Positions 29,323 to 39,175 of a DNA stretch of 39,514 nucleotides are shown one piece after another. The notes under the pieces were generated by a model. The model was not told where the DNA came from. It saw only the letters and a program-made list of their open reading frames with translations, and ran no database searches. Location of the stretch: NCBI GenBank assembly GCA_011526265.1, contig WTJN01000055.1, positions 1-39,514 of the forward strand. Direction: 5' to 3'. Every line of letters starts with the position of its first letter. Position 1 is the stretch's first letter. This DNA comes from Candidatus Arcticimaribacter sp. Lineage in GTDB: Bacteria > Bacteroidota > Bacteroidia > Flavobacteriales > Flavobacteriaceae. Both the position numbers and the translations under genes were made by a program.

Positions 29323-29345
29323 CATTTTATCACTAAAGAAAATGA

Positions 29346-31136
29346 TTAATGTTGTAGCTCTTCCTCCCCTTCTTTGAGTGGGACAATTTGAGAAACCCAA
29401 TCCTCTTCTTGCCCTGGCTTGGAGTAGTCATAGGCCCAGCGGTGAACATGTGGAATTTCTCCCGGCCAGTTCCCGTGCATGTGCTCCACAGGTGTGGTCC
29501 ACTCGAGCGTATTCGATTTCCAAGGGTTTTCTTCTGCTTTCTTTCCGTAGAAAATGCTGTTGATGAAGTTATACAAGAATACCAACTGCGCGGCTCCAGC
29601 CGTGAAAGCAAAAATGGAGATCACAACATTGATATCGGCGATATCGTCAAAATAAGGGAAGGCGGTATTGGTGTAATAACGACGTGGTAGACCCGCCATA
29701 CCGATAAAGTGCATGGGGAAGAAAACGCCGTAGGCACACACTGCCGTTACCCAAAAGTGCACATAACCCAAGTTTTTGTTCATCATCTTTCCAAACATTT
29801 TTGGGAACCAGTGGTACACCCCAGCAAAGAGGCCGTAGAGTGCTGAAATTCCCATCACCAAATGGAAGTGTGCCACAACAAAATAGGTGTCATGAACATT
29901 GATATCGAGCGTACTGTCGCCCAAAATGATCCCTGTTAGACCCCCTGAGATAAAGGTAGAGACAAGACCAATGGAAAAGAGCATTGCAGGATTCAACTGC
30001 AAGTTCCCTTTCCAAAGTGTGGTAATATAGTTGAACGCCTTCACCGCCGATGGAATCGCAATCAAAAGAGTGGTGAAGGTGAATACAGAACCTAAGAAAG
30101 GATTCATTCCTGAAATGAACATGTGGTGTCCCCAAACAATGGTAGACAAAAAGGCAATCGCCAAAATGGAAGCAACCATGGCACGGTAACCAAAAATGGG
30201 TTTACGTGCATTGGTGGCAATGATTTCAGAAGTGATCCCCAAAGCGGGTAACAATACAATGTATACCTCTGGGTGGCCAAGGAACCAGAACAAGTGTTCA
30301 TAGAGTACTGGGGAGCCTCCTTGATAGTGCAATACTTCGCCTTGAATGAATATGTCAGACAAGAAAAACGATGTCCCAAAGCTACGGTCCATGATTAACA
30401 ATAAGGCCGCAGACAATAATACGGGGAAGGAAACCACACCAATGATGGCAGTCACAAAAAACGCCCAAATGGTGAGGGGTAGTCGCGACATGGTCATACC
30501 CTTGGTGCGCAAGTTCAAGACCGTCACAATATAGTTCAATGACCCCAATAGAGAGGATGCAATAAAAATGGCCATAGAAACAAGCCATAAGGTCATTCCC
30601 AAACCTGACCCGGGTTGTGCTTGTGGTAGTGCCGAAAGCGGAGGATAGATTGTCCACCCCGCAGCGGCTGGCCCGGCCTCAACAAAAAGAGAGGCCACCA
30701 TGATGGCTGATGACAAAAAGAACAACCAAAATGAAATCATGTTTAACAAACCGGAAGCCATGTCTCGCGCGCCAATTTGTAAAGGAATTAGTAAGTTACT
30801 AAAGGTACCACTCAAGCCTGCAGTCAATACAAAAAAGACCATGATTGTACCGTGAATTGTAACAAGGGCCAAATAAACATTGGGATCCATGACCCCGTCA
30901 GGGGCCCATTTTCCTAATAAAACTTCAAAAATAGTAAACGATTGCTCGGGCCATGCGAGCTGAATTCTAAACAGAAGGGACATGGCAATCCCAATAATTC
31001 CCATGAACAATCCCGTAATCAGGTATTGTTTTGCAATCATTTTGTGGTCCTGACTAAAGATGTACTTCGTCATGAACGTTTCTTTGTGATGATGCCCGTG
31101 ATCCTCTTCGTGTGCGTGCGCTGCTACTGTTGACAT
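29346..31136 (-). CDS. ctaD: Cytochrome c oxidase subunit I
   Basis: 'FWFLGHPEVYIVLLPALGI', 'WGHHMFISGMNPFLG', 'VHDTYFVVAHFHLVMGISALYGLFAG' haem-copper oxidase motifs. The ORF track starts at 31175; the Met at 31136 is preceded by AAGGAAAGAG, a plausible ribosome binding site. Confidence 0.97.
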   Translation of the reverse strand: MSTVAAHAHEEDHGHHHKETFMTKYIFSQDHKMIAKQYLITGLFMGIIGIAMSLLFRIQLAWPEQSFTIFEVLLGKWAPDGVMDPNVYLALVTIHGTIMVFFVLTAGLSGTFSNLLIPLQIGARDMASGLLNMISFWLFFLSSAIMVASLFVEAGPAAAGWTIYPPLSALPQAQPGSGLGMTLWLVSMAIFIASSLLGSLNYIVTVLNLRTKGMTMSRLPLTIWAFFVTAIIGVVSFPVLLSAALLLIMDRSFGTSFFLSDIFIQGEVLHYQGGSPVLYEHLFWFLGHPEVYIVLLPALGITSEIIATNARKPIFGYRAMVASILAIAFLSTIVWGHHMFISGMNPFLGSVFTFTTLLIAIPSAVKAFNYITTLWKGNLQLNPAMLFSIGLVSTFISGGLTGIILGDSTLDINVHDTYFVVAHFHLVMGISALYGLFAGVYHWFPKMFGKMMNKNLGYVHFWVTAVCAYGVFFPMHFIGMAGLPRRYYTNTAFPYFDDIADINVVISIFAFTAGAAQLVFLYNFINSIFYGKKAEENPWKSNTLEWTTPVEHMHGNWPGEIPHVHRWAYDYSKPGQEEDWVSQIVPLKEGEEELQH

Positions 31137-31155
31137 ATCTCTTTCCTTTTTTAAG

Positions 31156-32220
31156 TTATTGAATGACCTGTGCAAAGGTTTGTTGCTCCGCCATCCACTG
31201 GTTATATTCTTCTGGTGTTTCTACCACTATCTTCATTTGCATGTTGTAGTGCGATGCACCACAAATCTTGTTACACAAAAGAACATAGTCAAAGATATAA
31301 GGTTCTAGGGCTTCTTCGCCATTTGCAACCAATTCTTTGCTGTTTTCAGAACGAATTTTATTGATTTTTTTCACTTTGGCCACCATATCGGGGTTCTGAC
31401 GCATCTCCTCAGTCGTTACTGTGGGTTTGAAAGCGAACTCCGTAATCATACCAGGAACACAGTTCATTTGTGCACGGAAGTGTGGCATATAGGCCGAATG
31501 CAATACATCTTGTGAACGCATTTTGAAAATGACTTCACGACCTACAGGCAAATGCAATTCTTGCACGACGACATCGTCCAAACCGTTGGGGTCTGTGGCA
31601 TCAATTCCGACCAAATTCTTCCCGTCAAAATCTTGAAGGAAACGAACATTGGCATCGCCCAATACACCGTCGTTACCCGCATAGCGTGCTTTCCAGTTAA
31701 ATTGCTGGGCGTAGAGTTCTACCACAAGCGCTTCGTCGTTTTCCTCGACCTGCATGATATTCGTCCAGGTGTAAAGTCCGTAGAGAATCAAACCTGCAAG
31801 GGTAATCACTGGAATGATCGTCCATATGGCTTCTAAGCGATCATTATCGGCATAGAAAAGGGCTTTTTTTCCTTTCTCCCCGCGGTATTTGTACGCAAAA
31901 TAGTGAAGCAAAGCTTGGGTGATGGTTTGCACAAAAAAGATCAATGCAAAAGAAATCCAAAGAAGGTTGTCATAATCGGTACCGTGCTCGGAAGCCGATT
32001 CGGGCAACAATACATCTCCCCAGGCATAGAACGAATAGAGGGTGAGTAAATAGATAAACACCAAAAAGGCAAACATTAACTTTCCCTGTGTGTTGTTATC
32101 ACGATCATCAGCAATTTCGGTCGTATTTCGATCGGTTTGCGACAATTCAAACATTTTTGAGATTTGCCAAATGGAAATCCCGATCAAAACAAGTACAGTA
32201 AGAATTAATAAAGTCGTCAT
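31156..32220 (-). CDS. coxB: Cytochrome c oxidase subunit II
   Basis: 354 aa; two N-terminal TM helices; CuA motif 'CNKICGASHYNM' (Cx3Cx3Hx2M) and upstream 'HSAYMPHFRAQMNCVPGM'. Confidence 0.95.
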   Translation of the reverse strand: MTTLLILTVLVLIGISIWQISKMFELSQTDRNTTEIADDRDNNTQGKLMFAFLVFIYLLTLYSFYAWGDVLLPESASEHGTDYDNLLWISFALIFFVQTITQALLHYFAYKYRGEKGKKALFYADNDRLEAIWTIIPVITLAGLILYGLYTWTNIMQVEENDEALVVELYAQQFNWKARYAGNDGVLGDANVRFLQDFDGKNLVGIDATDPNGLDDVVVQELHLPVGREVIFKMRSQDVLHSAYMPHFRAQMNCVPGMITEFAFKPTVTTEEMRQNPDMVAKVKKINKIRSENSKELVANGEEALEPYIFDYVLLCNKICGASHYNMQMKIVVETPEEYNQWMAEQQTFAQVIQ

Positions 32221-32239
32221 TTATCTCTGTCTAATAATT

Positions 32240-33580
32240 TTAGTAATGAAAACGCTCACTTTCGCCCATGTAAGGATCACCCTTGGCATGAAGCGGCGCT
32301 TTGGTTAATGCTGTAAACACAATGTATAGGAACAAGCCCATGAAGAACAAAAATCCTCCAATTTCAGGAACGCCAATGAACCATTGGTCACCCACTGCTG
32401 AAGGCATGATCATATTGAAGACATCAAGGTAGTGCCCCAAAACAATCACGATACCCGCCATAACAATAAAATAGTTGGTGCGTTTGTAGTCGCTGTTCAT
32501 CAAGATCAACAAGGGGAACAAAAAGTTCATCGCGATCATCCCAAAGAAGGTAATGTTGTAATCTTCGATTCGTGTGATGAAGTAAGTGACTTCCTCTGGA
32601 ATGTTGGAATACCAAATCAGCATAAACTGAGAGAACCATAAATAAGTCCAAAATACACTCACCCCAAACATGAATTTTCCCAGGTCGTGAATGTGGGAAT
32701 CATTGACTTTTTCAAGGTATCCATTTGATTTGAGATAGATCGTAATCAAGGCAATAACGGTGATGCCCGTAACAAACATACTGGCGAATACGTACCATCC
32801 AAAAAGGGTAGAGAACCAGTGCGGGTCGATGGACATGATCCAGTCCCATGACATGATGGATTCGGTCACAATAAAAAAGACCAAGAATCCGGCCGACCAA
32901 CGGAAGTTTTTGACGTGATTGCTATCGTCATTTGCTTCGTCTTGCGCCAAGGAATATTTTCGTGAAATGAAGCGATAAGCGGTCCATCCTCCAAGAAAAA
33001 TTACTGCACGTGCAAGAAAGAAAGGTACATTGAGAAAACCTGTTTTACCGGCAATAAGCTTGTCATGCGCCACTACTTCGGGATCCATCCAGATAAAGAG
33101 GTGGTTGAAGTGCAAACCGGACGCCGCAAGAATTGCAATGACAATAAGACCTCCAGGCAATAGATAGGCAGTGATGCCCTCCATGACACGAAAGAGAACA
33201 GGAGACCATCCTGCTTGTGCAGCGCGCTGAATGGCGTAGAAAGCGAGGGTTCCCAATGCAATCATGAAAAAGAAAAATGCAGCCACATAGAGCGCGGCCC
33301 AAGGCTTGTTGCTCAACTGATGAAAAACGTGCTCATCATGGGCAGCGTCGTGGTGCTCTCCAGCAGAAGCATGCTCTTGACCATGGCCTTCGGTGTGTGC
33401 TACGGGGGCTGCGGCGTGGGCATCACCATGACCATCGCCATGATGTGCAGCAGCGGCCACAATCGCTTTTGATTCTTCAATGGTTTTGGGGGCGCTCATA
33501 AATCCATAGATCAGTCCTGCAAGTCCAATGAGCATGAACGATAGTGCGAGAACTTTGAGTTTATTGGGAAACGTGTACAT
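32240..33580 (-). CDS. actF: Alternative complex III subunit ActF (quinol:cytochrome c oxidoreductase quinone-binding subunit 2)
   Basis: 446 aa polytopic membrane protein located between actE and coxB; 'SAGFLVFFIVTESIMSWDWIMSIDPHWFSTLFGWYVFASMFVTGI' typical of ActF. His-rich N-terminal loop. Confidence 0.9.
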   Translation of the reverse strand: MYTFPNKLKVLALSFMLIGLAGLIYGFMSAPKTIEESKAIVAAAAHHGDGHGDAHAAAPVAHTEGHGQEHASAGEHHDAAHDEHVFHQLSNKPWAALYVAAFFFFMIALGTLAFYAIQRAAQAGWSPVLFRVMEGITAYLLPGGLIVIAILAASGLHFNHLFIWMDPEVVAHDKLIAGKTGFLNVPFFLARAVIFLGGWTAYRFISRKYSLAQDEANDDSNHVKNFRWSAGFLVFFIVTESIMSWDWIMSIDPHWFSTLFGWYVFASMFVTGITVIALITIYLKSNGYLEKVNDSHIHDLGKFMFGVSVFWTYLWFSQFMLIWYSNIPEEVTYFITRIEDYNITFFGMIAMNFLFPLLILMNSDYKRTNYFIVMAGIVIVLGHYLDVFNMIMPSAVGDQWFIGVPEIGGFLFFMGLFLYIVFTALTKAPLHAKGDPYMGESERFHY

Positions 33581-33592
33581 AAACCTTATTTG

Positions 33593-34144
33593 TTATTTGA
33601 TCAAGGAACCTCTGAGTTCCATTACATGTTGTGCAATTTGCCAACGCTCTGTCGCATTGACTTGTCCCGCGTGTGATCCCATGGCATTTTTACCGTACAT
33701 CAACACGTGATAAATACTTCCGGGTGTGATTTCGCGATCGGCATAACTGGGGACCCCAAGAAATTTTTCTCTGGTCATTAAGATACCTTGTCCATCACCC
33801 TTTTTTCCATGACAAACCGCACAGTAGACACCATACAATTCTTTTCCTGCTGCCAAGTTTTCTTCGTTTTGCGCAAGGGGAGAAAGCAAATCTACCTTCG
33901 CCATCTCATAGCCTTCGTTGGTGTCTGGATAATCATAAGGTTGCCAACCACGGGCAATGCTTCCGTCGGCAGGGATTTGAGCTTCGATTCCATTGGCAAA
34001 TGCATCAGAATCTGCATAGGTTTCGTAACCAACAGGTTCATACATGTTGGGAAAGTACTGATAGTTTGGTTTAGAGGGGTCGTGACAGGCACTTACCGCA
34101 AGGGCAACCGCCAAACCAAAAAAGAGAGAGGTTAACTTCTTCAT
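33593..34144 (-). CDS. actE: Alternative complex III monohaem cytochrome c subunit ActE
   Basis: 183 aa; lipobox 'LAVSAC|HDPSKP'; CxxCH 'YCAVCHGKKGDGQG'. Confidence 0.92.
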   Translation of the reverse strand: MKKLTSLFFGLAVALAVSACHDPSKPNYQYFPNMYEPVGYETYADSDAFANGIEAQIPADGSIARGWQPYDYPDTNEGYEMAKVDLLSPLAQNEENLAAGKELYGVYCAVCHGKKGDGQGILMTREKFLGVPSYADREITPGSIYHVLMYGKNAMGSHAGQVNATERWQIAQHVMELRGSLIK

Positions 34145-34674
34145 GCTTCTTCCTTGTTTTCGGGAATACTGACGTCGATGGCTCCTGTTTTTTTGAGCAG
34201 GGCCGTCAGCTCTTCGGCGTTATTGTGTAAAGCGATTTCCATAAGGAACTTATCGTCTGTTGTCAATGGATTTGGGTTTTCTGCAGCTTTGAATGGCCAC
34301 AAACGACTGCGAAGGTAGAAAGTGATTACCATCAAGTGGGCAGCAAAGAAAACCGTCATTTCAAACATAACCGGTACAAAGGCAGGCATGTTCTCCAAAA
34401 AACTAAAACTGGGTTTCCCCCCAATATTCTGGGGCCAGTCGACAATCATGATATAGTTGATCATCAAAACAGCAACACTAAAACCAATGCATCCGTAGAT
34501 GAAGGCCATGATGGCAATACGTGTTTCTTCCAGTCCCATAGCTTTGTCCAGACCGTGGACAGGGAATGGAGTATAGATTTCCTCGATATGGTGCTTCTGT
34601 GCACGCACTTCTTTGACGGCACTCAATAGTGTATCGTCATCGTCGTAAAGGGCATGAATTACTTGATTACTCAT
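34141..34674 (-). CDS. actD: Alternative complex III subunit ActD (DUF3341)
   Basis: 177 aa with two TM segments; 'VHALYDDDDTLLSAVKEVR...PFPVHGLDKAMGLEETRIA', 'DWPQNIGGKPSFSFLENMPAFVPVMFEMTVFFAAHLMV'. Lies between actC and actE. Confidence 0.92.
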   Translation of the reverse strand: MSNQVIHALYDDDDTLLSAVKEVRAQKHHIEEIYTPFPVHGLDKAMGLEETRIAIMAFIYGCIGFSVAVLMINYIMIVDWPQNIGGKPSFSFLENMPAFVPVMFEMTVFFAAHLMVITFYLRSRLWPFKAAENPNPLTTDDKFLMEIALHNNAEELTALLKKTGAIDVSIPENKEEA

Positions 34675-36055
34675 TTCCGTCTCTTAATTGTTTATACTTC
34701 TCACCGGAAGATTTTAAAATCGTTTTTACCTCTGCTTGTGCAATCACAGGGAAGGTTCGCGCATATAAAAGGAACAGCACGAAGAAGAATCCAATGGTTC
34801 CAATAAAAATACCGATATCCACAAAAGTTGGCGAAAACATCGTCCAAGAGGAGGGTAAATAGTCGCGGTGCAATGAGGTAACGATGATCACAAAACGCTC
34901 AAACCACATTCCAATGTTTACGACAATCGATATTATGAAAGAAAACATGATGCTGGTACGCAACTTCTTCGACCACATGAATTGTGGCGAGAACACGTTG
35001 CAGGTCATCATGGCCCAATACGCCCACCAATAAGGTCCTGTAGCGCGATTGAGGAAGGCATATTGTTCGTATTCCACTCCAGAATACCATGCAATGAAAA
35101 GCTCGGTAATGTAAGCAACACCTACGATCGAACCTGTAATCATGATGACAATGTTCATCAATTCAATATGCTGCACAGTAATGTAATCCTCCAAATTGGA
35201 TACTTTACGCATGATGATCAAAAGCGTGTTCACCATGGCAAAACCAGAAAAGATCGCCCCGGCAACAAAATAAGGAGGGAAGATGGTGGTGTGCCACCCG
35301 GGTATCACCGAAGTTGCAAAGTCGAAGGATACAATGGTGTGTACTGATAATACGAGCGGTGTGGCAAGACCTGCCAAGACCAAAGAAACTTCTTCAAAAC
35401 GTTGCCAATCTTTGGCACGACCCGACCAACCAAAGCTGAGTAGAGCGTAGATTTTTTTCTGAAAAGGACGTACAGCACGATCGCGGATCATCGCAAAGTC
35501 GGGCAGCAAACCTGTCCACCAAAAAACCAGTGAAACTGACAGATAAGTTGAAATCGCGAAAACGTCCCAAAGCAAGGGTGAGTTAAAGTTCACCCACAGC
35601 GAACCAAACCCATTTGGAATGGGAAGCACCCAATAGGCAAGCCACGGACGTCCCATGTGAATAATGGGGAACAATCCCGCTTGGACCACCGAGAAAATGG
35701 TCATGGCTTCCGCAGAACGGTTAATGGCCATACGCCATTTTTGACGGAACAAAAGAAGTACGGCTGAAATGAGTGTACCGGCGTGACCAATTCCGACCCA
35801 CCAAACAAAGTTGGTGATGTCCCAGGCCCAACCGACCGTTTTGTTGAGTCCCCAGGTGCCAATCCCGGTAGAAATGGTATAAATAATGCAGCCTAACCCC
35901 CAAAGAAAGGCCGTTAATGCGATGCCAAAAACGATCCACCATTGACGGTTGGCAGTACCCTCTACTGGGGCTGCAACGTCAACAGTGATGTCGTGATACG
36001 ACTTATCGCCAGTGACTAGGGGTTTTCGAATCGGTGCTTCGTAATGCGAGGCCAT
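34667..36055 (-). CDS. actC: Alternative complex III NrfD-like subunit ActC (quinone-binding subunit 1)
   Basis: 462 aa; 'TNFVWWVGIGHAGTLISAVLLLFRQKWRMAINRSAEAMTIFSVVQAGLFPIIHMGRPW', NrfD/PsrC type. Confidence 0.95.
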   Translation of the reverse strand: MASHYEAPIRKPLVTGDKSYHDITVDVAAPVEGTANRQWWIVFGIALTAFLWGLGCIIYTISTGIGTWGLNKTVGWAWDITNFVWWVGIGHAGTLISAVLLLFRQKWRMAINRSAEAMTIFSVVQAGLFPIIHMGRPWLAYWVLPIPNGFGSLWVNFNSPLLWDVFAISTYLSVSLVFWWTGLLPDFAMIRDRAVRPFQKKIYALLSFGWSGRAKDWQRFEEVSLVLAGLATPLVLSVHTIVSFDFATSVIPGWHTTIFPPYFVAGAIFSGFAMVNTLLIIMRKVSNLEDYITVQHIELMNIVIMITGSIVGVAYITELFIAWYSGVEYEQYAFLNRATGPYWWAYWAMMTCNVFSPQFMWSKKLRTSIMFSFIISIVVNIGMWFERFVIIVTSLHRDYLPSSWTMFSPTFVDIGIFIGTIGFFFVLFLLYARTFPVIAQAEVKTILKSSGEKYKQLRDGNE

Positions 36056-36080
36056 ATGCGATTGCTTTTTCGTGTTATTT

Positions 36081-39000
36081 TTATACGTTTCTCACTTTGG
36101 TTTGGTACATCACGTTGGGTTTTGTCCCCACGTGCTCCAACAAGTGATACATGCGATCATTTTCTTTTAATGCAGCAATTTTGCTGTCTTTGTCATTGAT
36201 GTCTCCAAAGGTCATGGCGCCATTACTACAAGCGGCTGAACAAGCGGTTTGGAATTCTCCATCCACAATCTGACGGCCTTCAAGCTTAGCATCCAAAATG
36301 GTCTTTTGTGTCTTTTGAATACACATCGAACATTTTTCCATCACTCCTCGAGAACGCACAACAACATCTGGATTCAATACCATTCGACCAAGGTCGTTGT
36401 TCATGTGGTAATCAAACTCATCGTTTTTGTTGTACAAGAACCAGTTGAATCGGCGCACTTTGTACGGACAGTTGTTCGCACAGTAGCGGGTACCTACACA
36501 ACGGTTGTACGCCATATGATTTTGCCCTTGACGTCCGTGAGAAGAGGCTGCCACTGGACAAACGGTTTCACAAGGTGCGTGGTTACAGTGCTGACACATG
36601 ACGGGCTGGAATGTAACTTGCGGATTCTCGGCCGCTTGCTCCATTTTTCCAAAGGTAGTCAACGAGTCACCAATGCCCGAAATGTTGTCTTTGGTTTGTA
36701 CATCCCCTTCAAAGGTTTCGTCCGAAGAATAGTAACGGTCAATGCGCAACCAGTGCATGTCGCGTGACTTGCGCACTTCATTTTTACCTACCACGGGTAC
36801 ATTGTTTTCTGCATGACAGGCAATGACACAAGCACCACATCCGGTACATGCATTCAAGTCAATCGACAGATTGAAGTGATGCCCGATAGAACGGTCAAAA
36901 GACTGCCACATGTCAACCTCAGGAGAAGTGACTTGCTCTTCAATATGGTTTTTGGATACCACAGGAATGGCGTTCCAGTATTCCTTGTCTTTTGTGTTAA
37001 AGATCTCAAGGGTTGTTTCTTTAACAATATCCCCACGTCCCATAAGGGTATTGTGCAACTGAGTACAGGCAAATTCGTGGTAACCCTCAGTCAAGGACAC
37101 TTGTACGTCCTGAACTGGATTGGCATTGTTATAGAACGCATAAGCATTAACCCCCACCTGCATTTCTTCTTGCAAGCCTTGACGTTCTCCATAGCCCAAA
37201 GCAATGCCTACTGAACCTTTGGCTTGCCCAGGTTGAATGACAACCGGAAGGGTCAAACTTGTATCCCCAACCGTTACCTTGGCATAGCTTCCGTTGAGTG
37301 CACCGTTGGCAACGTTGACGTTTTTTAAGCCCAATGCAGCAGCATCAACCGCACCAATGGTGAGGTAATTGTCCCACGCAACCCGTGTAATCGGATCAGG
37401 GAATTCTTGCAACCAAGGGTTATTTGCTTGTTGTCCGTCTCCCATTCCGGTTTTGGTGTAGAGGGTTAATTCTAGACCAGGTGCAACAGCAGAAGCCAAT
37501 GCGGCCACCGCAGCACTTAGATCTACCGGTGTATACGTCACCTCTTGTGTTGACTCCGTACTGTAGTAACCGTCGTGAAGGACATTGTTCCAAGAGGTTT
37601 CGCTCAATATATTTTCAGCCCAATGGCTTTTGATTTGATCGTAATAAGAGGCCTCACTTCCACTCCATTTCAACAATACATCTTGGAATTGTTGAGTGTC
37701 AAAAAGTGGTCGAATGGTCGGCTGTGCCAAAGCATAGTGACCTGACTTGAATTCAAAGTCTCCCCATGCTTCGAGATAATGCGGCACCGAGGCAATGTAT
37801 TGGGCAGCACTTGCCGTTTCGTCTTCTTTTAAAGAAAAGGAAACAGTGAGATCTAACTTCTTCATCCCTTCAGCAAACGCTTTGCCTTGCGGTAAAGTAT
37901 ATGCAGGGTTAATGCCCACAGTGATAAGCCCTCCAAGTTGTCCTTCGATCACATTTTGAATAACCAAATTGACCTCATTTCCCTTTGCAGAGCGAATCAA
38001 GCGAGGTTGGGCAACATCCATCACTACACTGTTCAATTCATTATTGATCGCTAGTACAAGTGCTTGCGCGTCTTGATCTTCGAGGCCACTCACTACCACT
38101 GCTTTATTTCCAGCAGCTTTAAGTGCTTCAACAGCAGCGTCCACTTTCACTTGGTGCGCTTGCATAAGTGTTCCCGTAACGGGCTTACCGGTCAATCCGG
38201 CGTAGATGTGTGCGAGTATATTTTTTTGATCTGTTGGGGTTGCAGGAACGCGAACGTCGGCAGCAGCCCCACTAAGGGTCATATTGGCTTCGAACTGGAA
38301 ATGCTTTGACATGGTGGCCTTGGCTTGTCCTTTGTGAGGTACGCGGGTTTTAGAATATCCCGAGTCATAGCCTCCGCCTTGCCAGTCACCTAGAAAATCG
38401 GCACCAACAGAAACAATCGCTGAGGCTTTACTAAAGTCATAGTCTGCCAATGCGCGCTGACCGTATGCGGCTTCAAAAGCAGCAAGGGCGGCAGAGGAGG
38501 ATACAGTATCGAAAGTAACGTGCTTGACGTTGGTGTATTTGGCTGTAAAATCAGCAATGATTTTAGCGGTCGTGGGACTTGCCAAGGTTTGTGTCAACAA
38601 CACAACCTCTTTGCCTGTTGCTGCCAAAGCCTGTAGTTTGGCACCAACTTGGGCATTCAGGTCATCCCAAGAAATGTCTTCGCCATTGGCTTTAGGACCT
38701 TGCAAACGTTGTGTGTCATACATGGACAAGACCGACGCATGGACACGAGCATTGGCACCACCTAGGGTTGGTGCGTCTGGATTGTTCTCTACTTTGATGG
38801 GGCGCCCCTCGCGGGTTTTGATCAATACAGAACCAAAATCAAAACCGTCGGCAATGGCTGTTGCATAATAATTGGCTACCCCTGGGCGGATTTGCTCGGG
38901 CTGCACCACATAGGGCACTGATTTTATCACAGGGCCTTCGCAGGCAGCTAGCGTAGCAGCAGCTGTACTAAAACCTACATACTTTAAAAAGTCGCGGCGG

Positions 39001-39152
39001 GAGGTATTGCTTTCCTCCAGAGTTGTTTGATCTTCTAAAAACTCATTGACCGGAAGGTGTGAAGCAAACTCTTTTTGCTCCAACTGCTCCACCATCGAAG
39101 AATCTTCGTTGAGCTGTTCCGTGTTTTTCCAATATGTTTTATTTGCTGCCAT
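36081..39152 (-). CDS. actB: Alternative complex III molybdopterin-like/Fe-S subunit ActB
   Basis: 1023 aa; Tat-like 'SRRDFLKYVGFSTAAATLAACEG'; Fe-S binding 'CTGCGACVIACHAENNVPVVG', 'CQHCNHAPCETVCPV', 'CVGTRYCANNCPYKVRRFNW', 'CSMCIQKTQ'. Confidence 0.95.
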   Translation of the reverse strand: MAANKTYWKNTEQLNEDSSMVEQLEQKEFASHLPVNEFLEDQTTLEESNTSRRDFLKYVGFSTAAATLAACEGPVIKSVPYVVQPEQIRPGVANYYATAIADGFDFGSVLIKTREGRPIKVENNPDAPTLGGANARVHASVLSMYDTQRLQGPKANGEDISWDDLNAQVGAKLQALAATGKEVVLLTQTLASPTTAKIIADFTAKYTNVKHVTFDTVSSSAALAAFEAAYGQRALADYDFSKASAIVSVGADFLGDWQGGGYDSGYSKTRVPHKGQAKATMSKHFQFEANMTLSGAAADVRVPATPTDQKNILAHIYAGLTGKPVTGTLMQAHQVKVDAAVEALKAAGNKAVVVSGLEDQDAQALVLAINNELNSVVMDVAQPRLIRSAKGNEVNLVIQNVIEGQLGGLITVGINPAYTLPQGKAFAEGMKKLDLTVSFSLKEDETASAAQYIASVPHYLEAWGDFEFKSGHYALAQPTIRPLFDTQQFQDVLLKWSGSEASYYDQIKSHWAENILSETSWNNVLHDGYYSTESTQEVTYTPVDLSAAVAALASAVAPGLELTLYTKTGMGDGQQANNPWLQEFPDPITRVAWDNYLTIGAVDAAALGLKNVNVANGALNGSYAKVTVGDTSLTLPVVIQPGQAKGSVGIALGYGERQGLQEEMQVGVNAYAFYNNANPVQDVQVSLTEGYHEFACTQLHNTLMGRGDIVKETTLEIFNTKDKEYWNAIPVVSKNHIEEQVTSPEVDMWQSFDRSIGHHFNLSIDLNACTGCGACVIACHAENNVPVVGKNEVRKSRDMHWLRIDRYYSSDETFEGDVQTKDNISGIGDSLTTFGKMEQAAENPQVTFQPVMCQHCNHAPCETVCPVAASSHGRQGQNHMAYNRCVGTRYCANNCPYKVRRFNWFLYNKNDEFDYHMNNDLGRMVLNPDVVVRSRGVMEKCSMCIQKTQKTILDAKLEGRQIVDGEFQTACSAACSNGAMTFGDINDKDSKIAALKENDRMYHLLEHVGTKPNVMYQTKVRNV

Positions 39153-39175
39153 AAGACATTCTTGTTGTTAATCTT

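Noticed and set aside
36249-36767. 172-aa plus-strand ORF antisense to actB
   Set aside because: Overlaps the conserved Fe-S domain of ActB; His/Val/Thr-rich frame typical of reverse translation of cysteine/asparagine-rich coding sequence.
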